The notes under the pieces are model-generated. The model made no database searches and had not been told where the DNA came from. It was given only the letters and a program-made list of their open reading frames with translations. DNA of 64,000 nt from DATMNI01 sp035570275 (lineage in GTDB: Bacteria > Acidobacteriota > Terriglobia > Bryobacterales > Bryobacteraceae), in NCBI GenBank assembly GCA_035570275.1, contig DATMNI010000179.1, positions 28,648 to 92,647 on the forward strand, read 5' to 3'. A program made the translations under genes and the position numbers. This document shows positions 20,401 to 27,998 of this stretch, one piece after another; position 1 is the first letter of the stretch; each line of letters opens with the position of its first letter.

Positions 20401-21698
20401 CGGCGGGATTGACCGCCGTGGTGAGCGGACTGTTCTTTGATGGCGGGGACGGGCTGCTTCCGGCGCTGGCTGCTGTCGCTCCGGCGACGGGCGTGATCGG
20501 AACCACGGTGCCGGTGACCCTCACTGGCACGAACTTGAACGGGGCCAACCTGAATCTGGGCGCGGGTATCAGCGCCACCGGTGTGGCGGCCACGCCCGGG
20601 CAGATCACCGCTACCTTGGCCATCGCGGCCACCGCCCCGGTCGGACCGCAGACTATTTCGGTCACTACGCCGGGCGGCGACAGCGGCACCGTGACATTCA
20701 CAGTTCTGCCGCTGGCTCCCGCGCTGGGCGCGACCGGCACCAGCGTGACCTACAAAGCTTATGGCGACTCCATCACGGTTAACGTCGGAGCTTCCATCCC
20801 GGCCAACGGCTACGCGGCGCTGATCGGCACGGCAAAGGGCGCGGCGATCACTAATCTGGCAGTTTCCGGCTCGCAGATCACGACACAGATCGACAACATT
20901 TACGCAACCGCAGTGGCCGACAATGCGCAGTCGTTTATCCTGACCGGCTTTAACGACATGCGAAATTACGGCGTATCGGCGGCCGGGCAGCAGACTTACA
21001 CGGACACAGCGCGGGCCGCGCTGGCATGGCTCTCTATACCGGAGTCCGCTAAGATCAGGGGCCGGGCCGCGGGCGTCGCCTATACCGGCACATGGGCAAA
21101 CACACCAGTCTACGGTATGGGTAAGGAAGCTACCGTCGCCGGCACAGCGACGGTTACCGTCACGGGATCAACCATTTATCTCGGCTACATCAAACAGGCT
21201 GGCACCGCGGGTTCATTTACAGTCTCGGTGGATGGCGGCCCGGCCGCCACCGTCAACGCGAACGCCGGTGTGACCGATGGCAGCGCGAGGGCCTATAGCG
21301 CCTCCGTCTACCGGGTGGCCGGGCTAGCTAATGTGGCGCATACCGTGCTGGTAACTTGGGTCAGCGGCACGGTGTACTTCGACTGGATCGCGGGCCTGCC
21401 AGTGACGTCTTCCGCGCCAATCAGCCCGGCAGTGTATGTCGGCAATTGTCTCAGGATGCCCACGGCCGGTTATGCGCTGGGCGGCGTGTACGCCAACGGC
21501 AGCGATACCGCCGTTGGGCAGTTCAACGCGCTGATTTCCTCCATCGTCCAGGAATTAGTGACCGACGGCCTCACCATCAAGCTGGTGGACGCATCGAGCG
21601 CGTACAACCCGGTGACCGACGCCGCCGTGGACAACATTCACCCGGCGGACCAGGGACACGCGAAGATCGCCAACGCTTTTTTGCTGGTGATGCCATGA
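14409..21698 (+). CDS. Giant exported protein: beta-propeller, IPT/TIG repeats, DUF11-like domain, C-terminal SGNH hydrolase
   Basis: Predicted 2,429-residue surface or secreted protein. The ATG at 14409 is preferred over the upstream one because AGGGAG precedes it by 12 bases and it opens a signal peptide ('RESLIGTLFVLAVAANCAAA'). Residues of about 40-620 form NHL/SMP-30-like propeller repeats ('TAIALGADGNLYVTEA', 'TALAFGPDGQLYIAMG'). Then come many IPT/TIG domains of about 80 residues ('APxxGxxGTxVPVTLTGTNL'), interrupted by a DUF11-like domain at about 1145-1260 and by two nearly identical 160-residue jelly-roll-like modules starting 'TDTTTQGTWKP'. The last 315 residues are an SGNH/GDSL hydrolase: 'YGDSIT' (Ser2121), 'GFND' (Asn2182) and 'DNIHP' (Asp2408, His2411). 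So it probably displays a catalytic esterase or deacetylase domain on a long stalk. The stalk shows in-frame duplication scars. No partner gene is adjacent. Confidence 0.88.
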   Translation: MLTLHGLGSRRESLIGTLFVLAVAANCAAAPGTSIISGMTATAPGGFISTGTSLWVTDAVAGFCQIVAGAGGASQLQNCIIPPTGSANAPALLGQPAYDPIGYVYLPDYSASSKGIWRYNFDGVVFRQATGINLAAAAAKPTAIALGADGNLYVTEAVDGSILRITNPSGATQTTTIIGSTSIKAPPHGLAFVGADLWIAEKSSVTIIAHPSACTKPVPCTATATQPGIVSPSSIVFDAANNLVYVGVAAGVYRINLTTPATDFYTANAFKNGIPGLYYGVTGLGFDSLGNLLVIDDATLGQVKGAATLYQVAPGLAPDGSAPQPQPANLPAPTVVSTGTTNAGWLYTSGLTTPKGALWMGNHLWVLDHALGFCKVDPILPPPSLTACAGLTAATVPGQPAFDKVNNLLYIPDTIATGNGIQLLAFDPVLETLGLPKAVVKAASLPPVAGAGATGPTALAFGPDGQLYIAMGGTSKILRLTAPSAGTHVISVIGAMNAAGAGNLAFYKGDLYDVETASVSIMRNATLCQGACTAHSLVAPLVTPASVASDGNFIYIGDARQVWKYDLAANTLTNLADLGIAPTFVTSPFAGIGGLAIDPLGQVYAADQGPVWQISFIKPTISSLSPGQIPATFTQTVTITGTNFSPGATVTACPAITPSGVTFVSATQITVTFAVGIGPLGSCGISLITATGNSFAVNLAIVATPPALTAIAPASGFRGGSASNNVSMTLTGTRLGGATVSAGPDITATVTSSTATQIVASFAISATAALGPVNLTVTTPSGTSNALAFTINAPAPLLTSIAPAQGTAASSAPVTFVGTALFGGTLNLPAGITLTGTPVVTPTSITATLVIASTIPAGPKSITVTTPGGATNSVTFNILPVLTSIAPTPAKAGTATAVTLTGTSLNTVISINAGANITVTGVVATVNQVTATFTTLNSAPLGAQSITLTNSGGTSNAVTFTITEPTPVLAGIAPVTGARGASVPVTLTGSGLVGATLNLPTGIALSGPPAVAFGQIAATLAIADNAPLGAQSITATTPGGTSIAVTFTVFAPVPVLTSITPAVGSAASSVPVTIVGTGFIDATLNLPAGITLAGAPVVTASSISANLVISPTATGTNTSTIASIAVHTPGGTSSLLSFTIVPRALLSIAKTHIGSFTQAQAGAAYTVAVSNAIASSPTIGPVTVTETVPSGLTLVSMTGIGWTCAGNTCTRADALAGGATYSPIAVTVNVSPTALSPQVNAVSVSGGNSLTASTTDSTVIIFLPPTLAVVAPALGVIGTSVPVTVTGTNLTSSTLITPVGVTATGVIVTANLIAATLNIAPTAALGTQSIAINTPGGTSNAVTFTVLPLVPTLASIAPPSGVIGTSQPVTLTGTSLNGSTLSLSPGITATSVVVTNTQITATLVAAANAPLGPASITLTTPGGTSNALTFTLVQTDTTTQGTWKPGYGAGGQAIPNNVTNYPAYAQVAFIGQTGFTWSPSTGDVRAPQKGVTAGRIASAWYSFTSFNIDINLTDGLTHRVALYCLDWDGANTRAQRIDVLDPATGQVLATTAMSAFSAGQYLVWNLTGHVTLRVTRTAGISAVVSGLFFDGGNVLLPALAAIAPAAGVIGTTVPVTLSGTNLSGANLNLGAGITATGVAATPGQTAATLAIAATAPVGPQTISVTTPGGDSGTVTFTVLPLAPTLATIAPALGAAGTSVTVALTGTNLTGATLSPGAGINATGVVATATQITGTFTIAITAPLGPQSITVTTAGGTTNVTFTVYQLVPVLAGIAPATGVVGTTVPVTLNGTNLNGAALNLGAGITATGLVATPGQITATLAIAANAPLGRQTLSVTTPGGTSGTVTFTVLPALVQTDTTTQGTWKPIYGSGGRAIPNNVTNYPLYAQVAFTGQTAFTWSPSTTDVRAAQKGVTAGRIASAWYSFTSFNIDINLTDGLAHRVALYCLDWDGANTRAQRIDVLDPATGQVLATTAMSAFSAGQYLVWNLSGHVTLRVTRTAGLTAVVSGLFFDGGDGLLPALAAVAPATGVIGTTVPVTLTGTNLNGANLNLGAGISATGVAATPGQITATLAIAATAPVGPQTISVTTPGGDSGTVTFTVLPLAPALGATGTSVTYKAYGDSITVNVGASIPANGYAALIGTAKGAAITNLAVSGSQITTQIDNIYATAVADNAQSFILTGFNDMRNYGVSAAGQQTYTDTARAALAWLSIPESAKIRGRAAGVAYTGTWANTPVYGMGKEATVAGTATVTVTGSTIYLGYIKQAGTAGSFTVSVDGGPAATVNANAGVTDGSARAYSASVYRVAGLANVAHTVLVTWVSGTVYFDWIAGLPVTSSAPISPAVYVGNCLRMPTAGYALGGVYANGSDTAVGQFNALISSIVQELVTDGLTIKLVDASSAYNPVTDAAVDNIHPADQGHAKIANAFLLVMP
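18708..19457 (+). repeat. Long direct repeat, copy A (internal to the giant gene)
   Basis: About 750 bases encoding one 'TDTTTQGTWKP' module and the following IPT domain. It is nearly identical to copy B exactly 1,263 bases downstream, a multiple of three, so the frame is kept. The third-position sequence is as conserved as the protein, which points to recent duplication or gene conversion. Confidence 0.85.
19971..20720 (+). repeat. Long direct repeat, copy B (internal to the giant gene)
   Basis: Second copy of the 750-base repeat. Its right end is abrupt: copy A continues into a full IPT domain. Copy B runs only as far as 'LPLAPALGATGTSVT' and then joins the SGNH domain at 'YKAYGDS', so an IPT domain is cut short exactly at the junction. 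Confidence 0.85.
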
Positions 21699-22000
21699 GA
21701 GACGGAAAGCTTGATGACGCGCGAAATGTCCGACTTCCAATGCTATCGCGCGGAGGCCATTTGCCCGCCCCGAGATCGCTGAAGAGTTTCGTGGCGTCGG
21801 GCCCGTCGGCGGCAAAGAGCAGTACGGAAACGTCAGTCCCGATCGGCGTCTGGCGCTCTTCACGGAAATCCGCCAGCCGGTCCACAGACGATCCAAGCGG
21901 ACGACGATGGTCAGCCGAATTGACGGCATGCCCAGATTGTAGCCACCATCAATGATCAGCACGAACTGGCGCCGCGGAATCGCCAAATTGCTGCCGGATG
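21699..22000. other. Gene-poor stretch with an unassigned minus-strand relic
   Basis: No intact gene is visible. On the minus strand two frames together give a protein-like stretch ('RRQFVLIIDGGYNLGMP' then 'VGTDVSVLLFAADGPDA'-like text after a frameshift), faintly reminiscent of a von Willebrand A-type fold. It is too short to name, and it begins right after the stop of the giant gene. Confidence 0.3.
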
Positions 22001-22006
22001 GTTACT

Positions 22007-22216
22007 CTACCCGGTCCTGGCCTCGGCTGCCGCCGTCGTCTGCCATTGCATGTTTCCAGGAGCATCGGCGCCGCCGCGCTTCAGAGGTTTCACGTGATCG
22101 ACGACGTATCCCGGGCACGCCCCAGAGGTCTTGCCGGTGGCTGGGCAGGGATGGCTGGCCTGGAAAGCTCTCCTGGCCGCCGGGCTCCACGTGATTCTGC
22201 CGTTCCCGGTGCGCGT
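22007..22216 (-). pseudogene. HNH endonuclease relic
   Basis: The minus-strand frame reads 'GRITWSPAARRAFQASHPCP', then 'ATGKTSGACPGYVVDHVKPL', then 'KRGGADAPGNMQWQT'. The pairing of a CPxTG-xx-CPGY cysteine motif with 'DHxxPLxxGGxDxxxNMQWQT' is diagnostic of small HNH nucleases. An in-frame TGA lies just upstream, no start codon is in place, and the usual charged C-terminus ('KAKDRVE'-like) appears only after a frameshift. It is therefore judged decayed. The core of about 69 residues retains the His and Asn of the HNH motif. Confidence 0.65.
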
Positions 22217-22879
22217 TCAGGTGCTGCATTTCTTCGCCGACGTTCTGGGGCGTGCCTCGGCCGACCGAGCAGTCGTCCAACCGGCGGATCGAGACGCATT
22301 CCGAGTTGTCGAGCGGGAACTGTTGCGGCTGGCGGAAGCCCAAGACGGGACCGCGGCAGCCAGGAGGCAGATCGCTAGGACTAGGTTACGGATCATTCCG
22401 TATCATCCCATCGGCGGCTTTTGCTTGGGCCAATAGCCTCACGGCGTTCTTCAATTCCGTAGCCCGACCGCTTCCGCCGTCGAACCACTGCGAACTCGCG
22501 CTCCTGGCATTCCCATTTCCAGACCCTGAATTCGGTTAAGAAGGTATCCACCTATACAGTATTCGAGATCCCAACCGTATCCGCAATAGCCAAAAGTACT
22601 GATGTGGAACAGCAAGAACTCCGAATGGCCAACCGCCGCCGGTGCAACTCCTGCATGAACTGTCCTCTCGGACGGTACTGCGAAAGGTCCTTTCGCAGGT
22701 AAGGAGGCAATCCAGGCCGAGCAGCAGGACGAACGGTGCAATGACTGACCAAGGGTACGCCATCTTGTCCTGGCGATCCAAAATGACAGCGGGACGCGTC
22801 CACGATCGGGAAGATCTGGAATCGGCAATCCCCCGAGCGGTGGTTTGTTCCCACGGCAATAGATCGACGCACGTCTGTC

Positions 22880-23153
22880 GCAGGTACCGGATCGCTATCT
22901 CTTTAATCCCACTGAAATCGGCAACGATGCGGGAAACGACCGCTTGTGCGCTCGAATCCCTGCGGCCCGCACCGAGCGCCGAGCAGAGTTGAATCGCGAT
23001 GTCCAGCAGAACTTTGCGCTCCACCGGACCTTCGGACGCCAACTGCCGCAGTGTCCTGCCTTCCACGAACTCAGTGGCGCCATACCAGTAACAGCGCGCG
23101 GGCGCGCTGCAATCTGAGATGAGGGAGTGTGCGTCGTTGGGCTGTGTGAGCAA
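22880..23153 (-). pseudogene. Probable serine/threonine protein kinase relic
   Basis: The minus-strand peptide 'YWYGATEFVEGRTLRQLASE' followed by 'GPVERKVLLDIAIQLCSALGA' resembles the hinge and alpha-D/alpha-E region of bacterial Ser/Thr kinases ('YxxMEFVEGxTLxxxL...IAxQLCxAL'). The catalytic 'HRDLKPxN' loop that should follow is not present in any frame, and the N-lobe is missing. A further frame continues to 22536 without recognisable domains. The region 22217-22880 holds nothing else that can be named. Confidence 0.4.
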
Positions 23154-23238
23154 CAGGGGTGGTTGCGTCCGCCGGCTATTTCAGTCGTACGGGGGTAGAA
23201 TGATTAGCTGCATTTATCATGCGGAGGGGATCTGGGTG

Positions 23239-25143
23239 ATGTACATTGATTTGAAACTCCTGCTGGTTACCGGGATGCTCATCCCGCCGTTGTCCGCGCA
23301 AGCGGTAACGCCCAGCGACGGTGGCGCTGACTGGCCCATGTACAACCATGATTTGGCGGGGACGCGCTTTTCGCCCTTGTCCCAGATCAATACCCACAAT
23401 GTTGGCAAACTCGCTCCGGCGTGGTCGTATCGTCCGGCTGACAGCGGAGCACGGCCATCGGCTCAAGTGACGCCTCTCGTGGTCAATGGGCGAATGTATC
23501 TGACGGCCGGCAGTCGCGTGCTGGCGCTTGAACCGGAAACTGGGAGGGAACTCTGGAGATACCAGTCCCAGGGCGAAGCGCCTTCTTCACGTGGTGTTGC
23601 ATTCTGGCCAGGCGATCGCCAGAATCCACCCAGAATCATCTTCACTGCGGGGCGGCGACTGGTAGCGCTGAACGCCAACACCGGGAAGGTGGATCCGGGT
23701 TTTGGCAAAGAAGGTGAAGTCGACATGGTGGTGGGCTATCGGGGCGTGCCTACCATCTCCGGGAATGTGGTCATGGTTGGCGCGGCGACGGGCGAATACG
23801 TGCCCACCGGTGTACCCGGCGATTCGCGAGCCTACGATGCTCGAACCGGCGCCAAACTGTGGGATTTCCATTCCGTGCCGCGGCCCGGCGAGAAGGGTCA
23901 TGAGACCTGGGAGGGCGACAGTTGGAAGGATCGCTCCGGCACCAACATGTGGGGATTTCAAATGACCGTGGATGAGCGGAGCGGGACGGCCTACATGACT
24001 TTCGGAGAGCCTACCTCCAACTACTTTGGAGGTGATCGCAAGGGCGACAACCTGTTCGGCAATGCGGTAGTTGCTGTGGATGCCCAAACCGGCAAATACA
24101 AGTGGCACTTTCAAACGGTCCACCACGACATCTGGGACTTCGATCTTCCACCCGCCCCAGGACTCATCGATATCGTTCACGATGGCAAAAGAGTTCCGGC
24201 GCTGGCGTTGATCGGCAAGACGGCCCTCATGTATATTCTGGACCGCACCACGGGTAGACCAGTCTTTGGCGTGGAAGAGCGGCCCGTGCCTGCCAGCGAA
24301 GTCCCCGGCGAGCAAACGGCGCGAACGCAGCCCTTTCCGGTGAAGCCGGCGCCGCTGGCGCGCGTCGCGTTTCAACCGGACGATATCGTCACGGAGAATG
24401 ACACCACGGCGGCGCACGCTAAGGCCTGCCGCGAACTCTACGCGCGAAGCGGTGGACTCTACAATGCCGGTTTGTTCACCCCATGGCTCTACCATCCCGA
24501 AGGCGCGCCGCCTCGCAGTACGATCGTCTTTCCGGGGGCCACCGGCGGCACCAACTGGGGCGGCACGGCGTCCGACCCCCGCTCCGGGTACGTCTATGCG
24601 TTCACGCAAAACGACGGATCGATCGGGTGGATGCAGAAGATGCCGGAAGGGTACAAGGATGCAATGACGCGCGAGCCTTCGGTAACCCCGTTCGACCGGG
24701 GCAGCGAGGCGGGCCCCGGCCCGTACCAACGCTTCGATGTGAGTATGAGTGGTCCGCGCTGGCCTTGCCAGAAGCCGCCATGGGGCCTTCTGACAGCCGT
24801 GAACGCGAACACGGGGGAGATCGCCTGGCAGGTAAATCTAGGCGTCACGGATGAACTGCCCGAAGCCAAGAGGAGAACGGGCCGGCTCGGGCTGGCGGGG
24901 CCGATTGTCACTGCGGGTGGGCTGGTGTTCATCGGGGCAACGGACGATGCGCGCTTTCGCGCCCTGGATGCCGGCAGCGGCCAGGAATTGTGGGAGGCCC
25001 GGCTTGAGTACACGGCCAATGCGATACCTATTACCTATCGGGGGAAGAACGGTAAGCAATACGTGGCGGTAATGGCTGGCGGCGCGCCAGCAGCGGGTAC
25101 GACGGGGAATCACCAGGCTTTGCTTGTGTTCGCGCTGCCGTGA
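23239..25143 (+). CDS. Exported PQQ-dependent (quinoprotein) dehydrogenase
   Basis: Pyrroloquinoline-quinone dehydrogenase of the alcohol/glucose type, oxidising a sugar or alcohol in the periplasm. The ATG at 23239 is chosen because GGAGGGGA lies eight bases upstream and a signal peptide follows ('MYIDLKLLLVTGMLIPPLSAQA'); this gives 634 residues. Propeller phrases include 'DWPMYNHDLAGTRFSPL', 'AVVAVDAQTGKYKWHFQTVH' followed by 'HDIWDFDLP', 'GATGGTNWGGTASDP', and 'GLLTAVNANTGEIAWQ'. The 'HHDIWD' and 'GGTNWGG' elements are typical of PQQ-binding sites. No CxxCH haem motif is present, so electrons must go to a separate acceptor. The gene stands alone on the plus strand, facing the esterase block. 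Confidence 0.88.
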   Translation: MYIDLKLLLVTGMLIPPLSAQAVTPSDGGADWPMYNHDLAGTRFSPLSQINTHNVGKLAPAWSYRPADSGARPSAQVTPLVVNGRMYLTAGSRVLALEPETGRELWRYQSQGEAPSSRGVAFWPGDRQNPPRIIFTAGRRLVALNANTGKVDPGFGKEGEVDMVVGYRGVPTISGNVVMVGAATGEYVPTGVPGDSRAYDARTGAKLWDFHSVPRPGEKGHETWEGDSWKDRSGTNMWGFQMTVDERSGTAYMTFGEPTSNYFGGDRKGDNLFGNAVVAVDAQTGKYKWHFQTVHHDIWDFDLPPAPGLIDIVHDGKRVPALALIGKTALMYILDRTTGRPVFGVEERPVPASEVPGEQTARTQPFPVKPAPLARVAFQPDDIVTENDTTAAHAKACRELYARSGGLYNAGLFTPWLYHPEGAPPRSTIVFPGATGGTNWGGTASDPRSGYVYAFTQNDGSIGWMQKMPEGYKDAMTREPSVTPFDRGSEAGPGPYQRFDVSMSGPRWPCQKPPWGLLTAVNANTGEIAWQVNLGVTDELPEAKRRTGRLGLAGPIVTAGGLVFIGATDDARFRALDAGSGQELWEARLEYTANAIPITYRGKNGKQYVAVMAGGAPAAGTTGNHQALLVFALP

Positions 25144-25188
25144 GGAAGGCAGAAGTCGGGGCCTCGGCCGGCCTCATGGCCTACGCGC

Positions 25189-25566
25189 CTACTTTTCCGA
25201 TAACCCTACTTTCTGGCCCTTGCCGTCGCTTCTCCAGTTTGCTCGACTCCTTGTGAGCTGTGGCCATGCGGGAAGTTGCCTGCCGTTCGGGTCGCCCGTT
25301 TTCGCAAAGTTGACCCAATACGACGAGATCGTCTCGGCCAGCACACGGTCCTTCTCCGACGCGGACGCCAGCCGGGGCCAACTCAAATCCGGAATCGGAC
25401 GAAGCGCGGCGAGATTGTTGAACACATACGGAACCTCCGCTGCGTGGTTTGCTTTCAAATCGCGCACGCCGGGCTCAAGGGGCGGCCCGTGCGAGAACAA
25501 ATATCCAGTACGCTCGCTTTCCGATGGGAAAGTCGTTACCCGTTTACTTTCCAACCAGGTGCTCAA
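25189..25566 (-). pseudogene. Type-B carboxylesterase relic (C-terminal fragment)
   Basis: The frame encodes only the last quarter of a carboxylesterase: 'GYLFSHGPPLEPGVRDLKAN', 'HAAEVPYVFNNLAALRPIPD', 'TISSYWVNFAKTGDPNGRQL'. It aligns by eye almost residue for residue with the C-terminus of the intact esterase at 26496-27998 ('HATEIPYVFHNLAALRPFPD'). The N-terminal roughly 370 residues, including the GESAG serine, are absent, and its 5' end overlaps the stop of the upstream gene. It is a leftover of a tandem duplication. Confidence 0.8.
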
Positions 25567-26338
25567 CGTCCTTATTGTTTTCCTGGCAGATGTACTCCAT
25601 CAGTTCCCCTTTTAACAGGACCGGGTGCGTCGTAAACTTCCAGGGTTTGGTGTACGCCTTGGGATCGTCCACCGTGTGCTCAATCTCCATGTGTCCCAGA
25701 TCGATGCGGCGAAAACGCTCGATCACGTGGAGAGCGTCGGTCGTGGGCAGACCCGATTGATCGATCCAGGGGCGGCCGTTGAATCCGATGCTGTCGACCA
25801 CCATCGTGTCGCCCTCCCAATGTCCGATGGAATCACCCAACCAGGAAGGGTCTGGGTCCTTCGCATGCGGACGGCCGTCCGTAAAGATCTGCCGCCAAAC
25901 GTGCGCGCCGCCTTCATACACGATGATGACCAGACCGGGCGTTTGGACTATGCGAAACGGATAAGGCGTTGTGCTCATCCGCGGCACTCCGGGGGGCATG
26001 CAGCGGGCTTCCGGATCATCCTTCGACAGGCTGTCCTTGTGTTCGGTGTAAAGCTTCGCGGCCCACGGCTGGAAGGGAATTGCGATCCCCGTCGCAGGCA
26101 GATCCACGTTTTGCCGGAATGCGTTGGGCTCCCAGGGCCCCGACAGATCGGGTTTTCCATCCGGCGCCTTCGGAACGGCTCCGGCAGGCGGCCATCCCGC
26201 ACGCTGCCTAGGCGTGCCCAGCCCGATATAGTCGTTGGTTTGCCCCATCAGAGCCGGCGAAACCAAGGAAATCCCCCAACCCGCCAGACAGGTTGAGAAG
26301 GCGATGCATCTGCCTTTACAAAAGATCCGATTCATCAT
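25544..26338 (-). CDS. Exported protein of an unnamed acidobacterial family
   Basis: About 264 residues, function unknown. The double ATG at 26338/26335 is preferred over the more distant ATG at 26401 because it leads into a signal-like segment ('CIAFSTCLAGWGISLVSPAL'). Family phrases shared with the products at 27995-29116 and 29702-30520 are 'KAPDGKPDLSGPWEPN', 'PYPFRIVQTPGLVIIVYEGG', 'GHWEGDTMVVDSIGFNGRPW' and 'HVIERFRRIDLGHMEIEHTV'. The regular beta-strand pattern and the 'GHWEGDT' repeat suggest a beta-rich, possibly lipocalin-like extracytoplasmic domain; that is inference. It sits directly upstream of an esterase relic, just as the 27995 paralogue sits directly upstream of the intact esterase. 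Confidence 0.75.
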   Translation of the reverse strand: MMNRIFCKGRCIAFSTCLAGWGISLVSPALMGQTNDYIGLGTPRQRAGWPPAGAVPKAPDGKPDLSGPWEPNAFRQNVDLPATGIAIPFQPWAAKLYTEHKDSLSKDDPEARCMPPGVPRMSTTPYPFRIVQTPGLVIIVYEGGAHVWRQIFTDGRPHAKDPDPSWLGDSIGHWEGDTMVVDSIGFNGRPWIDQSGLPTTDALHVIERFRRIDLGHMEIEHTVDDPKAYTKPWKFTTHPVLLKGELMEYICQENNKDVEHLVGK

Positions 26339-26495
26339 CCACCCGTGCGGGAGATTCCTCGCAAACTCTGCCCGGTGGAATCTCTTGGGCCGTGGCTGCA
26401 CTCAGCCCGTGCGATTGTAATCAGTTTAGATCCGGCCCGATACCGTGTCAATCCTGCCTGCCACGCCTGGCGGCAACGCGGCCAAGCGGCTCGAT

Positions 26496-27998
26496 CTACC
26501 GGCTCCCGCCCGCAGTCAGGTTCGCCAGGATCTTCTGATATGGCTCGTCATAGGTGTTCAGGAGGTCTGCTCCCGGAAACTCACTCGGTTCTCCAAGGAC
26601 CTGAGGTGGTCGGCTGCGATCCTGGAAGCGGGGCCATGCAGGAAGTTGCTTGCCGTTCGGGTCGCCTGTCTTCGCGAAGTTTACCCAATACGAAGAGATC
26701 ATCTCCGCCAGCCCGCTATCTCTGTCGGACGCGGACGCCAGGTGCGGAGAACTCGCATCCGGAAATGGACGCAGAGCGGCAAGGTTGTGGAACACATACG
26801 GAATCTCAGTGGCATGTCCCGCCTTCGAATCCCTGGCGCCAGGCTCAACCGGCGGCTCGTGCGTGAACAGATACCAATACGCGCGTTTGCCAATCGAGGA
26901 CTGGCGCTCGGCAAAGAGCCGCCCGGCCCACATTTCGGTGTTCCGGAAGGCCACGTTTCCGCCGAACGAAAGGTGTTCGTCCTTGTTGGAGCCCACGATG
27001 ACGTCCACGGAATTCTGCCGCCCCTGAGCGAAGGTGATCGACTCATCCTCAGGCACCACCCAGCCGTCGATAATCATCCCTGACCCGCGCAAGGTCTTTA
27101 GGACGTCGTCACTCGAGCGAGAACGCAGTTCGGAGAGCGAAGGGAGCGGCCGAGGTTCTTCGGGAGGAGCGGTCTTTTGGGCTCCACGGCCGCCGCCGGC
27201 TGCGGCACGCTCGGCGTTTGCCAGCGGAACCATCGGTGCCATGGCGAGGCCCATCCATTGGCCGCTTTCGGCAATTCCGCGCTGGAACAGGCCCTTCGCA
27301 AGGGGCGATCCGACAAGCCCGCCCACCATTGCCGCGCCCGCGGATTCGCCGAAGATCGTCACGTTGCCGGGATCGCCGCCGAAGCGTGCGATGTTGCTTT
27401 GCACCCATTTCAGCACGGCGATCGTGTCCATGAGCGCTTGATTGCCCGACGCGTTTCGTCCCGATTCCTTTGTCAGTTCGGGGTGCGAGAAGAATCCAAA
27501 CGGCCCGAGCCGGTAATTGAACGTAACCAGGACCACGCCCTTGCGCGCGAGCGCCTCTCCGTCGCTGTGCGGGCACGATCCTGCGCCTTCTGTGTAGGCG
27601 CCTCCATAAATCCAGACCATGACGGCTAGACGCGCGTTGGCGCGGCTTGCGGCCGTCCAGAGGTTTAGGTACAGACAGTCCTCGCTCATCCGGGGTGAAT
27701 CCGGCAGATCCACCGCGGTGTTTACCGGGATGCGTTTGGGCGCGGACTGCTGCATGCAGACATTGCCGAACTTGTCGGCTTTGCGAACGCCGGACCAGGG
27801 TTCCGGCGGTTGCGGCTCTTTCCACCGCAGCGCACCGACTGGCGGCAAGGCAAACGGAATTCCTTTAAATGCGCGAACGCCCGATTTCAACCTGACGCCC
27901 GAGACCATTCCGCTGCCGGTCTTTACCGGATCGGAAATCCCCGCCAGGGCACTCGACGCGGCGAAGGCGGCGAGCGCCGCGCCGATGGCGAACTTCAC
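26496..27998 (-). CDS. Exported type-B carboxylesterase/lipase
   Basis: Alpha/beta-hydrolase hydrolysing carboxylic esters outside the cytoplasm; 500 residues with a signal peptide ('MKFAIGAALAAFAASSALAG'). The start is a GTG overlapping the TGA of the upstream gene (GTGA), so it is translationally coupled. Type-B hallmarks: 'EDCLYLNLWTA' (second signature), 'VWIYGGAYTEGAG' (oxyanion loop), 'VTIFGESAGAAMVGG' (nucleophile elbow, serine near residue 219), and 'GHATEIPYVF' (catalytic histidine region). 'SSYWVNFAKTGDPNG' closes the fold. Length is normal. It belongs to a run of minus-strand exported genes from 30520 down to 25189. Confidence 0.9.
   Translation of the reverse strand: MKFAIGAALAAFAASSALAGISDPVKTGSGMVSGVRLKSGVRAFKGIPFALPPVGALRWKEPQPPEPWSGVRKADKFGNVCMQQSAPKRIPVNTAVDLPDSPRMSEDCLYLNLWTAASRANARLAVMVWIYGGAYTEGAGSCPHSDGEALARKGVVLVTFNYRLGPFGFFSHPELTKESGRNASGNQALMDTIAVLKWVQSNIARFGGDPGNVTIFGESAGAAMVGGLVGSPLAKGLFQRGIAESGQWMGLAMAPMVPLANAERAAAGGGRGAQKTAPPEEPRPLPSLSELRSRSSDDVLKTLRGSGMIIDGWVVPEDESITFAQGRQNSVDVIVGSNKDEHLSFGGNVAFRNTEMWAGRLFAERQSSIGKRAYWYLFTHEPPVEPGARDSKAGHATEIPYVFHNLAALRPFPDASSPHLASASDRDSGLAEMISSYWVNFAKTGDPNGKQLPAWPRFQDRSRPPQVLGEPSEFPGADLLNTYDEPYQKILANLTAGGSR

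Noticed and set aside
16260..20720. Regular repeats every 240 or so bases that might suggest a repeat array such as CRISPR
   Set aside because: They are protein-coding IPT domains in one frame, with units far longer than CRISPR repeats and no spacer pattern.
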